Shown here piece after piece: positions 13,061-13,283 of a stretch of 13,283 nucleotides of DNA. The DNA comes from Gammaproteobacteria bacterium. Its GTDB lineage: Bacteria > Pseudomonadota > Gammaproteobacteria > Steroidobacterales > Steroidobacteraceae. A program made the translations under genes and the position numbers. The notes beneath the pieces were generated by a model. The model had not been told where the DNA came from. It searched no databases and saw nothing but the letters and a program-made list of their open reading frames with translations. Each line of letters starts with the position of its first letter. Positions within the stretch are counted from its first letter, which is position 1. The stretch covers positions 1-13,283 of the forward strand of contig JADLDF010000422.1 of the NCBI GenBank assembly GCA_020846815.1, written 5' to 3'.

Positions 13061-13081
13061 GCCGGCGATCCGGCCGGCGTC
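13058..13081. repeat. Second perfect 9-base inverted repeat overlapping the first hairpin
   Basis: GACGCCGGC (13058-13066) and GCCGGCGTC (13073-13081) with a 6-base loop GATCCG. Its left arm shares three bases (13058-13060) with the right arm of the uspE hairpin, so the two stems cannot both form completely. Its right arm lies within the last homologous codons of the truncated DUF2269 gene. Confidence 0.6.
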
Positions 13082-13251
13082 GTGAACACCCAGTCGGCGA
13101 GCACGACCTGGCGCGAGACCGCGGCGATGATGCGCACGTCGCCGCCGCGATGCGCGCGCCACATCGAGAACGCGGTGCCGAGGCCCGTGCCGAACAGGAT
13201 CGTCGAGGACAGCACGTGCAGCAGCTTGAGCGGCAGGTAGTAGTCGCTCAT
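13072..13251 (-). pseudogene. DUF2269 family integral membrane protein, truncated after about 60 codons
   Basis: From ATG 13251 the first 60 residues match DUF2269 well: MSDYYLPLKLLHVLSSTILF, GTGLGTAFSMWRAHR, then a segment ending ADWVFTTPA. In the family this continues with a second hydrophobic segment and two or so further helices (about 150 residues in all). Here the sequence after FTTPA turns into Ala/Pro/Arg-rich, non-hydrophobic translation of the opposite strand of uspE, and the frame has no stop until 12313. The rest of the gene is therefore lost. The start overlaps the stop of an upstream gene (ATGA), the normal operon arrangement, so the 5' end is native. Function of DUF2269 is unknown. 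Confidence 0.7.
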
Positions 13252-13283
13252 CGTCGCTGCGCCAGCACGATCGCGACCAGCAG
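13248..13283 (-). CDS. C-terminal tail of an upstream gene (only last 11 codons in window)
   Basis: On the minus strand the right edge reads L-L-V-A-I-V-L-A-Q-R-R then TGA at 13248-13250, overlapping the ATG of the DUF2269 gene by the ATGA pattern. The hydrophobic run followed by basic residues looks like the last transmembrane helix and cytoplasmic tail of a membrane protein. Too little is present to identify it. Confidence 0.45.
   Translation of the reverse strand: MLVAIVLAQRR

Noticed and set aside
1..13283. CRISPR arrays, tRNA or rRNA genes, insertion-sequence ends, attachment sites
   Set aside because: No regularly spaced repeats, cloverleaf sequences, transposase motifs or terminal inverted repeats were seen.

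Overview
The window is GC-rich chromosomal DNA, most probably from a gammaproteobacterium. The evidence is a Dnr-like Crp/Fnr regulator close to the Pseudomonas protein, a UspE-like tandem universal stress protein, TrmO, and a CtaB-Sco1 pair. I see no insertion sequence, phage gene, tRNA, rRNA or CRISPR array. The species cannot be fixed from the sequence.

Layout. Positions 1-1085 (+) hold the 3' part of a large M16 zinc-peptidase-like gene. After a 322-base convergent gap, 1408-2958 (-) is a tight two-gene operon for cytochrome oxidase assembly (ctaB then sco1). It is divergent from a Dnr-like regulator (3150-3830, +), and the shared spacer contains a clean Fnr/Dnr-type palindrome. A short-chain dehydrogenase of the CsgA/sniffer type follows (3850-4560, -). 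Then comes an overlapping pair, a PadR-family regulator with a long Gly/Arg/His-rich N-terminus and a DUF2218 protein (4822-5876, +), behind an AT-rich promoter whose -10 is covered by a perfect 10-base palindrome. Next are trmO (5969-6817, -) and a divergent saccharopine-dehydrogenase-like gene (6873-8222, +).

From 8223 to about 9975 the window becomes a patchwork of broken genes around one intact SnoaL-like gene: the tail of a nitrilase-superfamily enzyme, an unidentified tail, the first lobe of an APH-like kinase, another unidentified tail, and a 5'-truncated ribbon-helix-helix antitoxin without a toxin. After it come a secreted DUF885 metallopeptidase-like protein (9950-11833, -), the UspE-like gene (12032-13012, +), and a DUF2269 membrane-protein gene (-) that loses homology after 60 codons exactly where two overlapping perfect hairpins lie.

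How it fits together. The coherent regulatory unit is respiratory: an NO/low-oxygen type regulator sharing a control region with genes that assemble an aerobic haem-copper oxidase. The PadR-DUF2218 pair looks like an autoregulated two-gene unit. The 8.2-10 kb stretch and the right edge look like old deletion scars, or possibly assembly joins. I found no convincing new multi-gene system; the best leads are the two palindromic control sites, the orphan antitoxin and the truncation at the twin hairpins.
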